Of a stretch of DNA of 64,000 nucleotides, positions 8,042 to 17,334 are shown in pieces. How positions within the stretch are numbered: position 1 is the stretch's first letter; every line of letters starts with the position of its first letter. Below the pieces are notes generated by a model that saw nothing but the letters and a program-made list of their open reading frames with translations, was not told the origin of the DNA and did not search any database. The DNA comes from Pedomonas sp051304405. GTDB taxonomy: Bacteria; Pseudomonadota; Alphaproteobacteria; Sphingomonadales; Sphingomonadaceae. The stretch lies in contig NZ_JBPPGG010000002.1 in assembly GCF_051304405.1 (NCBI RefSeq), positions 496,001 to 560,000 on the forward strand, read 5' to 3'. A program made the position numbers and the translations under genes.

Positions 8042-8251
8042 TTACGCGGCCACCAGGTTCTCGGCGGCGCTTCGGCCCGAGCGATTGTCCCGCACGATCT
8101 CGAAGCTGACCTTCTGGCCCTCGGTGAGGGTGTGCAGGCCGGAACGTTCCACTGCGGTGATGTGAACAAACACATCCTGCGCGCCGTTTTCCGGCTGAAT
8201 GAAGCCGAAACCCTTGGTGGAGTTGAAAAACTTGACGGTACCAATGGTCAT
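8042..8251 (-). CDS. cspA: Cold-shock protein, single CSD
   Basis: 69 residues, a single cold-shock OB-fold. RNP1 is KGFGFI (residues 13-18) and RNP2 is VFVHI (27-31), the RNA/ssDNA-binding surface; the C-terminal part has EGQKVSFEIV. It acts as an RNA chaperone in the cytoplasm. The Shine-Dalgarno AAAGGAAA precedes the ATG. A long AT-rich leader region (8252-8410) is consistent with the structured 5' UTR that controls csp mRNAs at low temperature, but no cold-box can be claimed. A second, two-domain cold-shock protein is encoded at 60224-60793. Confidence 0.95.
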   Translation of the reverse strand: MTIGTVKFFNSTKGFGFIQPENGAQDVFVHITAVERSGLHTLTEGQKVSFEIVRDNRSGRSAAENLVAA

Positions 8252-8611
8252 GACGATTTTCCTTTCAAATCGTTCAGAGAAAAATGCCTGCCGGGAAAAA
8301 TACCCAGCAAACTGTGCAGTCGATTTTGAAGGGAAGATTGTCGGGCGGCTTTGCGCCGGACCACTGCCTGAATAATCAAGATCGATAGATCCTATATAAG
8401 GACATTTTCGGATTTAGCAAGGACACCTTGAAAAATAATTTCCCAACTGCCTGTTTTTCAATGTCCGGACTCGTCTGGATCCCGTTTTTTTCAGGCATCC
8501 GGCGCCTGTTTTTTTAGTGCCCGGTGCCTGTTTTTTTTTCAGGCGTCCGGGCGTCAAACCCTTCTTAATCAAAAGGGATTAGATTCCAGTCCCTATGCTG
8601 ACGGGGGCCTC
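8252..8611. promoter_or_regulatory. AT-rich divergent region between cspA and acyltransferase, with T-tract repeats
   Basis: 360 bp without a gene. It should hold the cspA leader and promoter (minus strand) and the acyltransferase promoter (plus strand). Between 8449 and 8550 there are three GCCTG-T(5-9) units (8449, 8504, 8526) and two T-tract-CAGGC(A/G)TCCGG units (8485-8501 and 8531-8550). GCCTG-T9-CAGGC at 8526-8544 forms a hairpin with a T9 loop. Confidence 0.6.
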
Positions 8612-9676
8612 ATGGCTGACGCAAACCGCATCGAATGGCTGAATCTCGGCAAGGCGATCTCGATCCTGCTGGTCGTCGTCTACCATGCGCGCCATTCGGC
8701 CTATCTGATCGACTGGCACCATGCGGACCAGATCGGCCCGGTGTGGGAAGCGGCGGGCGATCTCCTCCGGCCGCTGCGCATGCCGTTCTTCTTCCTGATG
8801 TCCGGCCTGCTGGCGGCCCCGTCGCTCGGCCAGCCGTGGGAGAGGGTGCGCCTCAAGCGGGTCTATCGCCCGTTCTACCTCTATGCCCTGTGGGCGGCCA
8901 TCCTGATGCTGCTCATCCCGGCCTTTCCCCGGCTCGGCCCACTTGACGGCGGCCTCGCGTTCAAGCTCGTGCTCATCCTCTGCGGGAGCACCGTGGCCTG
9001 GTATCTGTATGCGCTCGGCCTGTTCTACCTGTTCTGCCGGGCAACGGACAGGCTGGACGCCAGGCTCGTCGCTGCCCTGGCGCTGGGGATTGCGGTTCTT
9101 GCCGCCGGTCTTGAGGGCCGGATCAACGACTTCCTGTTCTCGATGATGCGCTGCCTGGTCTTCTTTGCCGTCGGTGCGCGCTTCCGCCAGCCGATCCTCG
9201 ACTGGGCGGCCCGGGCCAGCTGGCCGCGGCTTTGCGGTCTGGCCGCAGCGGCGGCGGGCCTGTTCGCCGCGTCCGACGCCATCGGGCTCCCCACCAATCC
9301 GGTGCTGGACAGTGCCGCTGTCATGCCGGGCATCACCGCCACGGTGCTTGTCGCCCGGGGCCTCGCGTTCGCCCGGACGCTGGGCAACAGCCTGTCGAGC
9401 CGCACCCTGCCGATCTACCTGCTGCACTTTCCGCTGGTCGCCGCACTGCCGCCCGTCGCTGACAGCCTGCTGCCGGAGGTGGTGTTGGGGAGCATGCTGG
9501 CCGGGCTGCTGTTCCCTCTGGTCCTGTCCGCCATTGCCGTCATGGCGTCACTGGGGCTCTACGCTGCGGCCCTGAAATGCGGCGGCCGGTGGCTGTTCGA
9601 CCTTCCCGGCCTGGCCCGCGCCGGGTCGGACCGCAACCTGCCGGCCCCGCGCGGCGGCAGGCGCCTCCGTGCCTGA
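8612..9676 (+). CDS. Acyltransferase_3 family membrane protein
   Basis: 354 residues with about ten predicted membrane helices. The start is typical of the acyltransferase 3 family: IEWLNLGKAISILLVVVYHARH, where the His near residue 24 is the conserved catalytic-site His, followed by MPFFFLMSGLL and an RVYRPFYLY loop. Members transfer acetyl, succinyl or other acyl groups onto sugars, glucans or lipids at the inner membrane. The target cannot be deduced; no polysaccharide genes are adjacent. The C-terminus is a basic cytoplasmic tail. The ATG has only a weak purine-rich site upstream. It converges with the TetR gene. Confidence 0.85.
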   Translation: MADANRIEWLNLGKAISILLVVVYHARHSAYLIDWHHADQIGPVWEAAGDLLRPLRMPFFFLMSGLLAAPSLGQPWERVRLKRVYRPFYLYALWAAILMLLIPAFPRLGPLDGGLAFKLVLILCGSTVAWYLYALGLFYLFCRATDRLDARLVAALALGIAVLAAGLEGRINDFLFSMMRCLVFFAVGARFRQPILDWAARASWPRLCGLAAAAAGLFAASDAIGLPTNPVLDSAAVMPGITATVLVARGLAFARTLGNSLSSRTLPIYLLHFPLVAALPPVADSLLPEVVLGSMLAGLLFPLVLSAIAVMASLGLYAAALKCGGRWLFDLPGLARAGSDRNLPAPRGGRRLRA

Positions 9677-9780
9677 AGGAGAGGAAACGGTTTCAGGCCG
9701 GAGGACGCCGCCGCGATGCAGGACCGGCCGGGAAAGGCCCTGCACCGGCGAAGGCCATGGCGCGGGCAGTGGCAGGCAAA

Positions 9781-10419
9781 TCACGGCAACGCTGGTTCGG
9801 AGGCCTCGTTATCCGGCTTTGCGGGTTGCGCCACGAGGCCGGCGGTGACGCCCAGTGCGGTTGTCAGGGCGTTGACCACCTTTTCGCGCGGGAGATCCCG
9901 GTCGCACGCCACCTGGTAGCCGGCGCCTGCGATGATCTGCATGTGCATTTCGGTCGTGTTTTCCAGCCCAAAGGGCAGGGTGATGAACCCTTTCTCCGCC
10001 AGGTGCCGGAGGCAGGAAGCAAGGCGTTCCCGGTAGAGAAGATAGACGGTCGACAAGCCCTCGGGATTGCGCTCCATGACCGAGACCTCGGCCGCGAACT
10101 GGAGGGACAACCGGAACCGCTTCTGCTCGCGCTCGGACCATTCATAAGGGATCAGGCCGACAAGGGAGGCGATGTAGTCATCCCAGGTTTCGGGGAGCGG
10201 CGCCGACTTGTGCTCGCGGTGGTCCAGCTCACAGGCCGCGACGACAATCTCCTCCTTCGTCGCGAAGTGGGTGTAGATCGCCCCCATGGACACACCTGCG
10301 GCTTTGCAGATGTCCCGCAGGGACGTGTCATAGACTCCCTTTTCGAGAAGGACCTGAAGCGCAGCACGGGCGATCATCTCCCGCTGTGCACGCATATAGG
10401 CTGCGTCCCGCTTTGGCAT
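9781..10419 (-). CDS. TetR-family transcriptional regulator
   Basis: 212 residues. The N-terminal DNA-binding domain (about 8-60) shows the TetR pattern: AREMIARAALQVLLEKG, then the HTH TSLRDICKAAGVSMGAIYTHFATKEEIV. The remaining helices form the ligand domain and are not family-diagnostic. A good GGGGGAAA ribosome-binding site precedes the ATG at 10419. The gene is divergent from the TonB receptor with 120 bp between; tandem 12-bp repeats in that gap are the likely operator. Inferred role: local repressor of the receptor-peptidase operon, responding to an imported compound. Confidence 0.88.
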   Translation of the reverse strand: MPKRDAAYMRAQREMIARAALQVLLEKGVYDTSLRDICKAAGVSMGAIYTHFATKEEIVVAACELDHREHKSAPLPETWDDYIASLVGLIPYEWSEREQKRFRLSLQFAAEVSVMERNPEGLSTVYLLYRERLASCLRHLAEKGFITLPFGLENTTEMHMQIIAGAGYQVACDRDLPREKVVNALTTALGVTAGLVAQPAKPDNEASEPALP

Positions 10420-10463
10420 GTTTCCCCCGTTTCATCCATGCCCGTCGCATGAGTCCATACAAT

Positions 10464-10487
10464 GATTCTGTATTGGATTCTGTATTG
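10464..10487. promoter_or_regulatory. Tandem 12-bp repeats between tetR and the TonB receptor
   Basis: GATTCTGTATTG occurs twice with no gap (10464-10475 and 10476-10487), followed by an A-rich stretch. It lies 45 bp from the TetR start and 53 bp from the receptor start. Perfect adjacent repeats of this length in a divergent promoter suggest binding sites for the TetR protein or overlapping promoter elements. Confidence 0.55.
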
Positions 10488-10539
10488 CAAAAAATAAAAA
10501 GCGAGCGCAAGCTCTTTTTATGGACTCAGGGAGGGAGTT

Positions 10540-12687
10540 ATGCGCGCAAGAACATTTCAACTGCTATGCACCTGCGCAATGACATTGCCCGGCGCACCTG
10601 GCGCTCACGCTGCCGCGACCGACGACGCAACCGGTGACATCTCCATCAGTGAAATCGTCGTGACGGCCCAGAAGCGGGAGCAGAAGCTCATCGACGTGCC
10701 CATCGCGGTCACGGCCATCGGGGAAGAAGAGCTGGCCAGTCGTGGCGCGACGGCGATCGAGGACCTGCAATATTCGGTTCCCGGCATGTCGATCACCCAG
10801 TTCTCGCCCGGCCAGCAGCGGATCCAGCTTCGCGGCATCTCGGTCTTTGGTGGCCTGCCCACGGTCGGCATCTATCTCGACGAACTGGCGCTCAACACCG
10901 AGATGAACCAGTTGGGTCAGGATGTCCGGCTTCTCGACATGCAACGCATCGAAGTGCTGCGGGGTCCGGGCGGCACCCTTTATGGACAGGGCGCCATGGG
11001 CGGCACGGTCCGCTACATCACCAATCCTGTGGACCTCAATGCCATCGGCGGTTCGGCGAACGGCGAAGTCGGGTTCGTCGACGGCGGCGCCACGGACTGG
11101 AAACTGGAAGGCGCGGCCAACGTCCCGCTCGTTACCGACAAGGTGGGCGTGCGGCTTGCAGGCGCATATCAGAACTTCGGCGGCTGGGTCGATAACCCGG
11201 TGCTGGGTGACAAGAACGTCAACGACGGTCATGCGCTGACGCTGCGCGGCAAGGTACGGTTCAACCTGTCGGACGCCTTTGACGTGACGCTGATGGCCCA
11301 GCATCAGGAGCTGAAGCTCGGCGCGATGAACCTCGCGGACGACGACGGCAACGTCGGCGACCGGCTGCCGACCCCGAACCGATCCAGGGTAACGCTCCTG
11401 AATGCGCTTGCGACGTACGACTTCGGCGAGATCACGCTGCTGAGTTCGACCGGCCACATCAAGCGCAAGGACAGGCAGGTGAGCGACATGTCCAATGTGT
11501 TCCTGCCGGTTTTCGAAACGCCGGCGCCGTTCGGCATGGGCTTTCCGCCGGGTACGTTCGAAAGCGTTGGCCTCACCAACGCCTTCGAGAACGAGATTTT
11601 CATGCAGGAAGTGCGCCTGACGGGCACGTCAGACCTGTTTGGCTGGACCATCGGCGGATTCTTCCGGGACTCGGACACGAGCGTCGTCACCGACGCCATT
11701 GTCACGCCCGATATTCTGCCTCCGTCCTTCGATCTCTATTCCGCTCGGGGAACCTATCCGGAAAACTCCAGATCCTGGGCGATCTTCGGTGAGGCCTACT
11801 ACAAGGTCACGCCGGAGCTGACCGCAACTGTCGGTGGCCGCTACTTCGAGGACCGGCGTGTCCAGAACATCCAGAGCGCCCTGTTGGGGTCAGTCTCCCG
11901 TGATCGCGACCGCGACACGTTCCACTCGTTCAGCCCGCGCTTCAACCTGTCCTGGCAGCCGACGGACCAGGTCAACATCTACACCAACGTGGCGAAGGGC
12001 TTCCGGAGCGGCGGCTTCAACCGGACCTCGGCCGGGCTCGGGATTGTCGAGGTGCCGCCGTCATTCAAGCCGGAGACGCTGTGGAGTTACGAAGTCGGTG
12101 GCAAGTACCAGTCGATCGATCGCGCCTTCTCCGCCGAGGTCGCGGTATACCGCAACGAGTGGAAGGACGTGCAGTCGCTGGTGTTTGCGCCCGGCAGCCC
12201 GGTTCAGTTCACGGTGAACGGCGCCAAGCTGGCGGGCTGGGGTGTGGAAGGCGCTGTGCACTACGCGCCGGTTCCCGCTCTTGTCCTGTCGCTCACGGCC
12301 AGCTGGAACGGCATGGAATACCGCTCGACGACGGACGAGCACGTCCGGGGCGATCCGGCGGACTACGTCCCCGAATTCACCGGCTCGGCGTCGGCTGAAT
12401 ACCGGTTCGAGGCGGGCTCCATCCCCGGATACTTCCGGGTCGATTACCAGTACAGCGACTCTTTCCAGGTCTTCGTCCGCACCGCCCAGATCGTGCCGGC
12501 CAAGTCCGAGAAGCAGCACGTTCTCAACGCACGGCTCGGCTTCGAGGGCAACCGCTGGAATGCGGCGATTTTCGCCCGCAACATCCTCAACAAGGACAGC
12601 GAACTCTATCCGGCGTTCGGATCTCTTTTCTATCCGGCCCGGCTCCAGCCGCGCGTGATCGGCCTGTCGCTCGGCTTCCGTTACTGA
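10540..12687 (+). CDS. TonB-dependent outer membrane receptor
   Basis: 715 residues. A Sec signal peptide is followed by the TonB box EIVVTAQKREQ (about residue 43), a plug domain (about 50-160, with VLRGPGGTLYGQGAMGGTVRYIT) and a 22-strand-type barrel ending in FRY. There is no N-terminal signalling (STN) domain. The plug and barrel resemble the large receptor subfamily common in sphingomonads and relatives, used for varied large substrates and not only siderophores. The start at 10540 is fixed by GGGAGGGAG a few bases upstream. It is followed 16 bp later by the S9 peptidase gene, so the cargo is probably a peptide; this is inference. Confidence 0.93.
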   Translation: MRARTFQLLCTCAMTLPGAPGAHAAATDDATGDISISEIVVTAQKREQKLIDVPIAVTAIGEEELASRGATAIEDLQYSVPGMSITQFSPGQQRIQLRGISVFGGLPTVGIYLDELALNTEMNQLGQDVRLLDMQRIEVLRGPGGTLYGQGAMGGTVRYITNPVDLNAIGGSANGEVGFVDGGATDWKLEGAANVPLVTDKVGVRLAGAYQNFGGWVDNPVLGDKNVNDGHALTLRGKVRFNLSDAFDVTLMAQHQELKLGAMNLADDDGNVGDRLPTPNRSRVTLLNALATYDFGEITLLSSTGHIKRKDRQVSDMSNVFLPVFETPAPFGMGFPPGTFESVGLTNAFENEIFMQEVRLTGTSDLFGWTIGGFFRDSDTSVVTDAIVTPDILPPSFDLYSARGTYPENSRSWAIFGEAYYKVTPELTATVGGRYFEDRRVQNIQSALLGSVSRDRDRDTFHSFSPRFNLSWQPTDQVNIYTNVAKGFRSGGFNRTSAGLGIVEVPPSFKPETLWSYEVGGKYQSIDRAFSAEVAVYRNEWKDVQSLVFAPGSPVQFTVNGAKLAGWGVEGAVHYAPVPALVLSLTASWNGMEYRSTTDEHVRGDPADYVPEFTGSASAEYRFEAGSIPGYFRVDYQYSDSFQVFVRTAQIVPAKSEKQHVLNARLGFEGNRWNAAIFARNILNKDSELYPAFGSLFYPARLQPRVIGLSLGFRY

Positions 12688-12703
12688 CGAGGGAGAGACA
12701 TTC

Positions 12704-15070
12704 ATGACTACGCTGGATTGGGCGAAGCGCCATGACTTCGCCCAAGCGGCCCTGCTCGCCGTAAACAAGACTGCCAACGGTGCCGTCATTCCCTTCTGGG
12801 TCGATGAAACCCGCTTCTGGTACGAGCGCCAGGGCGAGGAGGGGGCCGAGCTGTGCGTTGTCGATGCCCCCACGGGCGAGACCCGCAGCGTCGTGAAACG
12901 CGTGCGCATCGCCGAGGCACTCGCTGCCCATCTCGGCGCGCCGGTCGATCCCGAAGTGCTGATCCTGCACGACCCGCAGGTCGATCCGGACCGGCGCGTC
13001 GTCCGCTTCTCGGCGTTCGGCGCGGCGTATGAATATTGGTACGAGGAGGGCCGGCTCTCTCCCGCACAGAAGCGCAGCGACCCGACCTGGGTGCCATCGC
13101 CGGACGGAAAATCGGCCGCCATCCTGCGCAACCACAATCTCTGGCTGCGCGACCTGGAGACGGGGGAGGAGCGCCCCCTCACAACGGATGGCACCGAGAC
13201 CTATTCCTATGGGGACGTGCCGTACTGCTTCCGCGACCTGCGCGGCCGCATCGGCGACACCGTGCCCGAGGTGATCTGGTCCCCGGACTCGCGCTGGCTG
13301 CTGACGCTTCAGACAGACGACCGCCAGGCGCCCGATCTGCCGGTCGTCGCGTTCGCCCCGGCAACCGGCGTGCGCCCGAGCGTCCGCCTGAACAAGACGA
13401 GCCTGCCCGGCGACCCGAAGGTCACCGAATTCCGCATGGTGGCCATCGAAGCGGCCACCGGGCGGCAAGTGGAGGCGCGCTATCCGCGCCTGCCCGCCGT
13501 GCGCATGAACATGACACCCCTTGGCACCGGCCTCGCATGGTGGGGCGCGGACAGCCGCACGGCCTATTTCGTGGACATCGAACGCGGTGAGCAGGCGGCG
13601 CATGTGGTCGCCTTCGACATTGCGACCGGGGCAGCGCGGGTGGTGTTCTCGGAGACGTCGTCCACCTATGTGGAGGTGGCCGTGAACGTCTACGGACCGG
13701 CGCTCATCCGGCCGCTTCCGGAGACGAACGAGCTGGTCTGGTACTCGGAGCGCAGCGGGCGGGGCCATTTCTACCTCTACGATCTCGCCACCGGCACCCT
13801 GAAGAACGCCGTGACAGCCGGTGACTGGCAGGTGCGGGATCTCTTCCACGTGGACCCCAGGCGCCGTGAGGTGTTCCTGCTGGCCGCCGGCATCGCGCCG
13901 AACGAGAACCCGTATGTGTGCAAGCCGTGCCTGGCCTCGCTCGATGGCGGCCCGGTGAAGATCCTGTCCGACAAGGCGGGCGACCACCGCCTGTGGCGGG
14001 CGGGCGACATGTCCTTGTTCCTGAAGCGGATGGAAGGGCTCGACCCCAGCCGCGTCTGCGCGCTTTCCCCCGGCGGCGACTATTTCGTCGAAACCGTCGG
14101 CAGCGTGGATGGATTGCCGGTCACCTATCTCAGGGATCGCAAGGGGTGCGAGATCGCGCTGCTGGAGAAGGCCACGGCGGATCTGCCAGAAGGCTGGCAG
14201 TGGCCGGAGCCGGTGCGCTGCAAGGCCGCGGACGGCGTGACCGACACCTACGGCCTGCTGTTCAAGCCGCTCGGCTATGAGCCGGACGGGCGCTATCCCA
14301 TCATCGACCTCATCTATGGCGGCCCCCAGATAAGCCATGTGCCCCATGGCAGTTTCGCCGACGGCAACCTGCTGCGCGCCCAGACCTTCCTTGAGGCGAT
14401 GCATCTCTCGGCGCTCGGCGCTTTTGTCCTGGTCCTCGACGGGCGCGGCACGGCCGAACGCGAGCAGGCCTTCCGGACGGCCTCCTATCGCGCCGCACAC
14501 ACGGCCTCGAACATCGAGGATCACGTTGCCGCCATTCGCCAGCTGGCGAAAACGCGGCCGCAGATCGATGTCGACCGCGCCGGGGTCACCGGATTTTCCG
14601 GCGGCGGCTACATGACGGCCCATGCCGCCTTGCGCTTTGGGGATTTCTTCAAGGTGGCCGTGGCGGGCGGCGGCAACTACGACCAGGCCTTGTTCTGGCA
14701 CACCTGGAGCGAGCGCTACCACGGTGCGTTCGACGCGGACCACTATGCGGTTCAGGCCGCCAAGACCTACGCCGAGGGCATGACCGGCAAACTCATGCTG
14801 GTGCATGGCCTGATGGACGAGGGATGCCATCCGGCAGGTCTGTTCCAGCTCGTGCAGGCCCTGATCGACGCCAACAAGGATCCCGACCTCGTCCTGATTC
14901 CCCGGGCATACCATGAATGGACGGGGTACGGCATGCGCCGCCGCTGGGATTACTTCATCACCTACCTGATCGGTTCGACGCCGCCGCAGAGCAAGCCGTT
15001 CACAACGGTCCTCGACCTGGTCCGCAGGAGGGCGGAAGCGAATGCAATCGCTCCGCAGCCAGTCCAATGA
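12704..15070 (+). CDS. S9-family (DPP IV / prolyl oligopeptidase-like) serine peptidase
   Basis: 788 residues. Residues about 90-480 look like a DPP IV-type beta-propeller (repeated PDGK, WSPDSRWL, YSERSGRGHFYLYD blades). About 550-770 is an alpha/beta hydrolase with Ser632 in GFSGGGY, Asp705 in LMDEG and His737 in AYHEW as the triad. S9 enzymes cut peptides after proline, or in lasso-peptide isopeptidases open the isopeptide ring. No signal peptide is seen, so it should act in the cytoplasm, unlike many secreted DPP IV homologues. The stop overlaps the next start by 4 nt (ATGA), so translation of the two is coupled. Confidence 0.92.
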   Translation: MTTLDWAKRHDFAQAALLAVNKTANGAVIPFWVDETRFWYERQGEEGAELCVVDAPTGETRSVVKRVRIAEALAAHLGAPVDPEVLILHDPQVDPDRRVVRFSAFGAAYEYWYEEGRLSPAQKRSDPTWVPSPDGKSAAILRNHNLWLRDLETGEERPLTTDGTETYSYGDVPYCFRDLRGRIGDTVPEVIWSPDSRWLLTLQTDDRQAPDLPVVAFAPATGVRPSVRLNKTSLPGDPKVTEFRMVAIEAATGRQVEARYPRLPAVRMNMTPLGTGLAWWGADSRTAYFVDIERGEQAAHVVAFDIATGAARVVFSETSSTYVEVAVNVYGPALIRPLPETNELVWYSERSGRGHFYLYDLATGTLKNAVTAGDWQVRDLFHVDPRRREVFLLAAGIAPNENPYVCKPCLASLDGGPVKILSDKAGDHRLWRAGDMSLFLKRMEGLDPSRVCALSPGGDYFVETVGSVDGLPVTYLRDRKGCEIALLEKATADLPEGWQWPEPVRCKAADGVTDTYGLLFKPLGYEPDGRYPIIDLIYGGPQISHVPHGSFADGNLLRAQTFLEAMHLSALGAFVLVLDGRGTAEREQAFRTASYRAAHTASNIEDHVAAIRQLAKTRPQIDVDRAGVTGFSGGGYMTAHAALRFGDFFKVAVAGGGNYDQALFWHTWSERYHGAFDADHYAVQAAKTYAEGMTGKLMLVHGLMDEGCHPAGLFQLVQALIDANKDPDLVLIPRAYHEWTGYGMRRRWDYFITYLIGSTPPQSKPFTTVLDLVRRRAEANAIAPQPVQ

Positions 15071-17334
15071 AAGCCATCATCGCAGAAGAGTTCCACCCCG
15101 CCATGGCCAGCGACACGCCACGGGTGCGGATCATCACCGACGCCGGCGATCTTGTGGTCGAGCTCTACCCCGAGCGTGCCCCGGCGACCGTCGCCGCGTT
15201 CCTCGAACAGGTGGATGCGGGCGCCTACAACGGCGGCAGCTTCCAGCGCACCGTCCGGCATGACAACGACCGCGGCTTTCCCCGCATCGATGTGGTGCAG
15301 GCCTATGCCGCCGCGTCCGCCGGGCCGCTGGTGATGGTCGAGCACGAATCCACGGCGGAGACGGGGCTCGCTCATCTCGACGGCACCCTGTCGCTTGCGC
15401 GCCAGGATGGCGGGCTGGCCTCTCCCCAGACGTTCTTCATCAGCATCGGGCAGCAACCGGCTCTCGATGCGGGCGGCGGGCGGACAAAGGACGGGCTGGG
15501 CTTTGCCGCCTTCGGCCGGGTGATCGAAGGCATGGCGGTGGTGCGGGCCATCTCCATCCGCAAGACGACGGACGAAGCGCCGGTGGCGTATGTGAGAGGC
15601 CAGTTGCTGGCAGAGCCGGTCATGATCTACCGGGCGGCGCGGGAACCGGGCACACCCCGGGCCCTGCTGCAGGCACTTGCGGACGACTACTGGGCCTTCC
15701 GGCTCCGCGAATTTCCCACCGAGGCGACGGCCACCGGCATCCGGTCCGAGAACCGCCGCCTGGAGGGCGTCCGGGAGGAAGACCATGCGCGGCGCGCCCG
15801 CCTGTGCGAGGCCATGCTGGCACGGGCATACGCCATCGAGACGGATGGCCTGTCGATGGACGACCGCGCCACCCTCGGGCTGCTGATCGGCCAGCTGGAG
15901 ATGATCGTCACGGCCTACCGGCTGGACACCCGCTTCATCCCCCAGCTTTTCCCGTTCGGCTTTTTCGACGTGCCCGACCTGCTGGCACAGCAGAGCCCGC
16001 TCGAGACCGCCCAAGACCTTGAGGACTTTGCCGCGCGCATGGTGGCGCTTCCCGCCTATCTCGCCGACAACCTCGCCATGCTGGACGCGGCGTTCGCGCG
16101 CGGCTTCCGCATCTCCCGTGTGCTGTTGCCGCGTATCCTGACCATGCTCGATGCCCACCTGTCCGACAGCGGCGTGCGCTCCCGCATCGGCGCGCGGCTC
16201 GAGGCGGCCGTGGCCGCTGCGCCGGAGGGATCGCTCGCCGCCCATCGCGACCGGATCCTGAAGATCCTCGATACGCAGATGCTGCCGGCGCTGCGCTCGG
16301 TTCGGGAGACGTTTGCGGGCCTTGATCCCGCCCTGCTGACGGACAGCGTCTCCGTCCTCGACCAGCCGAACGGCGAGGCGTTCTACTGCCACAAGGTGCG
16401 TGAGCAGACCTCGCTCGACATCGGACCCGATTCCGTCCACGCCATCGGCCTTGAGGAAGTGGCGCGCATCAACGCCGAGCTGGACGCCGTGCTGGAGAAG
16501 ATGGGGCGGGCAGGGGAGCGCGCCGCCGTCGCCGCCGAGCTGGACAAAAGGCTCGCGGCCGATGCGGATACCTTGCTGGCATACGTCCGCGCCGTCACCA
16601 AGCGCATCGACGGGCGTCTGCCGCGCCTGTTCGGACGGCTCCCGCGCACCACCTATGGCGTCGAGCCGTTATCCGTGGAGGCCTCGCACGCGCTGCCGCC
16701 AGCCATGGCGCAGCCGGCGCCGGCGGACCGGTCCATGCCGGGCATCTTCTGGCTGACGGCCCTGCCGGAGAAATGCCCGCTGCATCTTGTGGTGCCGCTG
16801 GCGCTGCACGAGGCCTGGCCCGGGCATCTGATGCAGATGTCCATCGCCCACGAACTCGACCACCTGCCGGATTTCCGGCGCTACGGCTGGTCCCACTACA
16901 ACGGCTACATCGAAGGCTGGGCCCTCTACTGCGAGCGGCTGGGGCACGACCTCGGCCTCTATGACGACCCGGCCGACCAGTTCGGCCTGCTCACCTTCGA
17001 GCTGTGGCGCGCCGTCCGGCTCGTGGTTGACACCGGCCTGCACTGGAAGCGGTGGAGCCGGGAGGAGGCCATCGCCTACATGGCCGCCAACACCTTCCTT
17101 CCCCGCGCCACCATCGAAAGCGAGGTGGATCGGTACATCGGCATGCCCGCGCAGGCGCTCAGCTACAAGCTGGGAGAACGCGCGATCGTCCGGCTCCGGG
17201 AGATGGCGGCGGCGAGGCTGAAGGATCGCTTCTCCCTGCGCGAATTTCACGACGTGATCCTCTCGCAGGGGCCTGTCTCCCTGATGGTGCTCGCGGCCTC
17301 CGTGCACCGCTGGATCGAAAGCGGATCCGAATGA
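15067..17334 (+). CDS. Fusion of cyclophilin-type prolyl isomerase and DUF885 metallopeptidase
   Basis: 755 residues in one frame. Residues about 18-190 are a cyclophilin-type PPIase (VRIITDAGDLVVELYPERAP; GSFQRTVR with the catalytic-type Arg; SPQTFFISIG; GFAAFGRVIEGMAVVRAI). Residues about 205-750 are a DUF885 peptidase: YWAFRLREFP at the start, a zinc motif LHEAWPGHLMQ (His581, Glu582, His587), EGWALYCERLG, and WSREEAIAYMAANTF. DUF885 proteins are usually about 600 residues, secreted and free-standing; this one lacks a signal peptide and carries an isomerase. Start by ATGA overlap with the S9 gene. Inferred role: isomerising X-Pro bonds and trimming the same peptide. No break or repeat marks the junction. 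Confidence 0.88.
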   Translation: MKAIIAEEFHPAMASDTPRVRIITDAGDLVVELYPERAPATVAAFLEQVDAGAYNGGSFQRTVRHDNDRGFPRIDVVQAYAAASAGPLVMVEHESTAETGLAHLDGTLSLARQDGGLASPQTFFISIGQQPALDAGGGRTKDGLGFAAFGRVIEGMAVVRAISIRKTTDEAPVAYVRGQLLAEPVMIYRAAREPGTPRALLQALADDYWAFRLREFPTEATATGIRSENRRLEGVREEDHARRARLCEAMLARAYAIETDGLSMDDRATLGLLIGQLEMIVTAYRLDTRFIPQLFPFGFFDVPDLLAQQSPLETAQDLEDFAARMVALPAYLADNLAMLDAAFARGFRISRVLLPRILTMLDAHLSDSGVRSRIGARLEAAVAAAPEGSLAAHRDRILKILDTQMLPALRSVRETFAGLDPALLTDSVSVLDQPNGEAFYCHKVREQTSLDIGPDSVHAIGLEEVARINAELDAVLEKMGRAGERAAVAAELDKRLAADADTLLAYVRAVTKRIDGRLPRLFGRLPRTTYGVEPLSVEASHALPPAMAQPAPADRSMPGIFWLTALPEKCPLHLVVPLALHEAWPGHLMQMSIAHELDHLPDFRRYGWSHYNGYIEGWALYCERLGHDLGLYDDPADQFGLLTFELWRAVRLVVDTGLHWKRWSREEAIAYMAANTFLPRATIESEVDRYIGMPAQALSYKLGERAIVRLREMAAARLKDRFSLREFHDVILSQGPVSLMVLAASVHRWIESGSE

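Noticed and set aside
12587..15067. 826-codon open frame on the minus strand opposite the S9 peptidase
   Set aside because: Antisense to a gene with a full catalytic triad; the translation is His/Arg/Gly-rich with no domain. Long antisense frames are common in GC-rich coding DNA.
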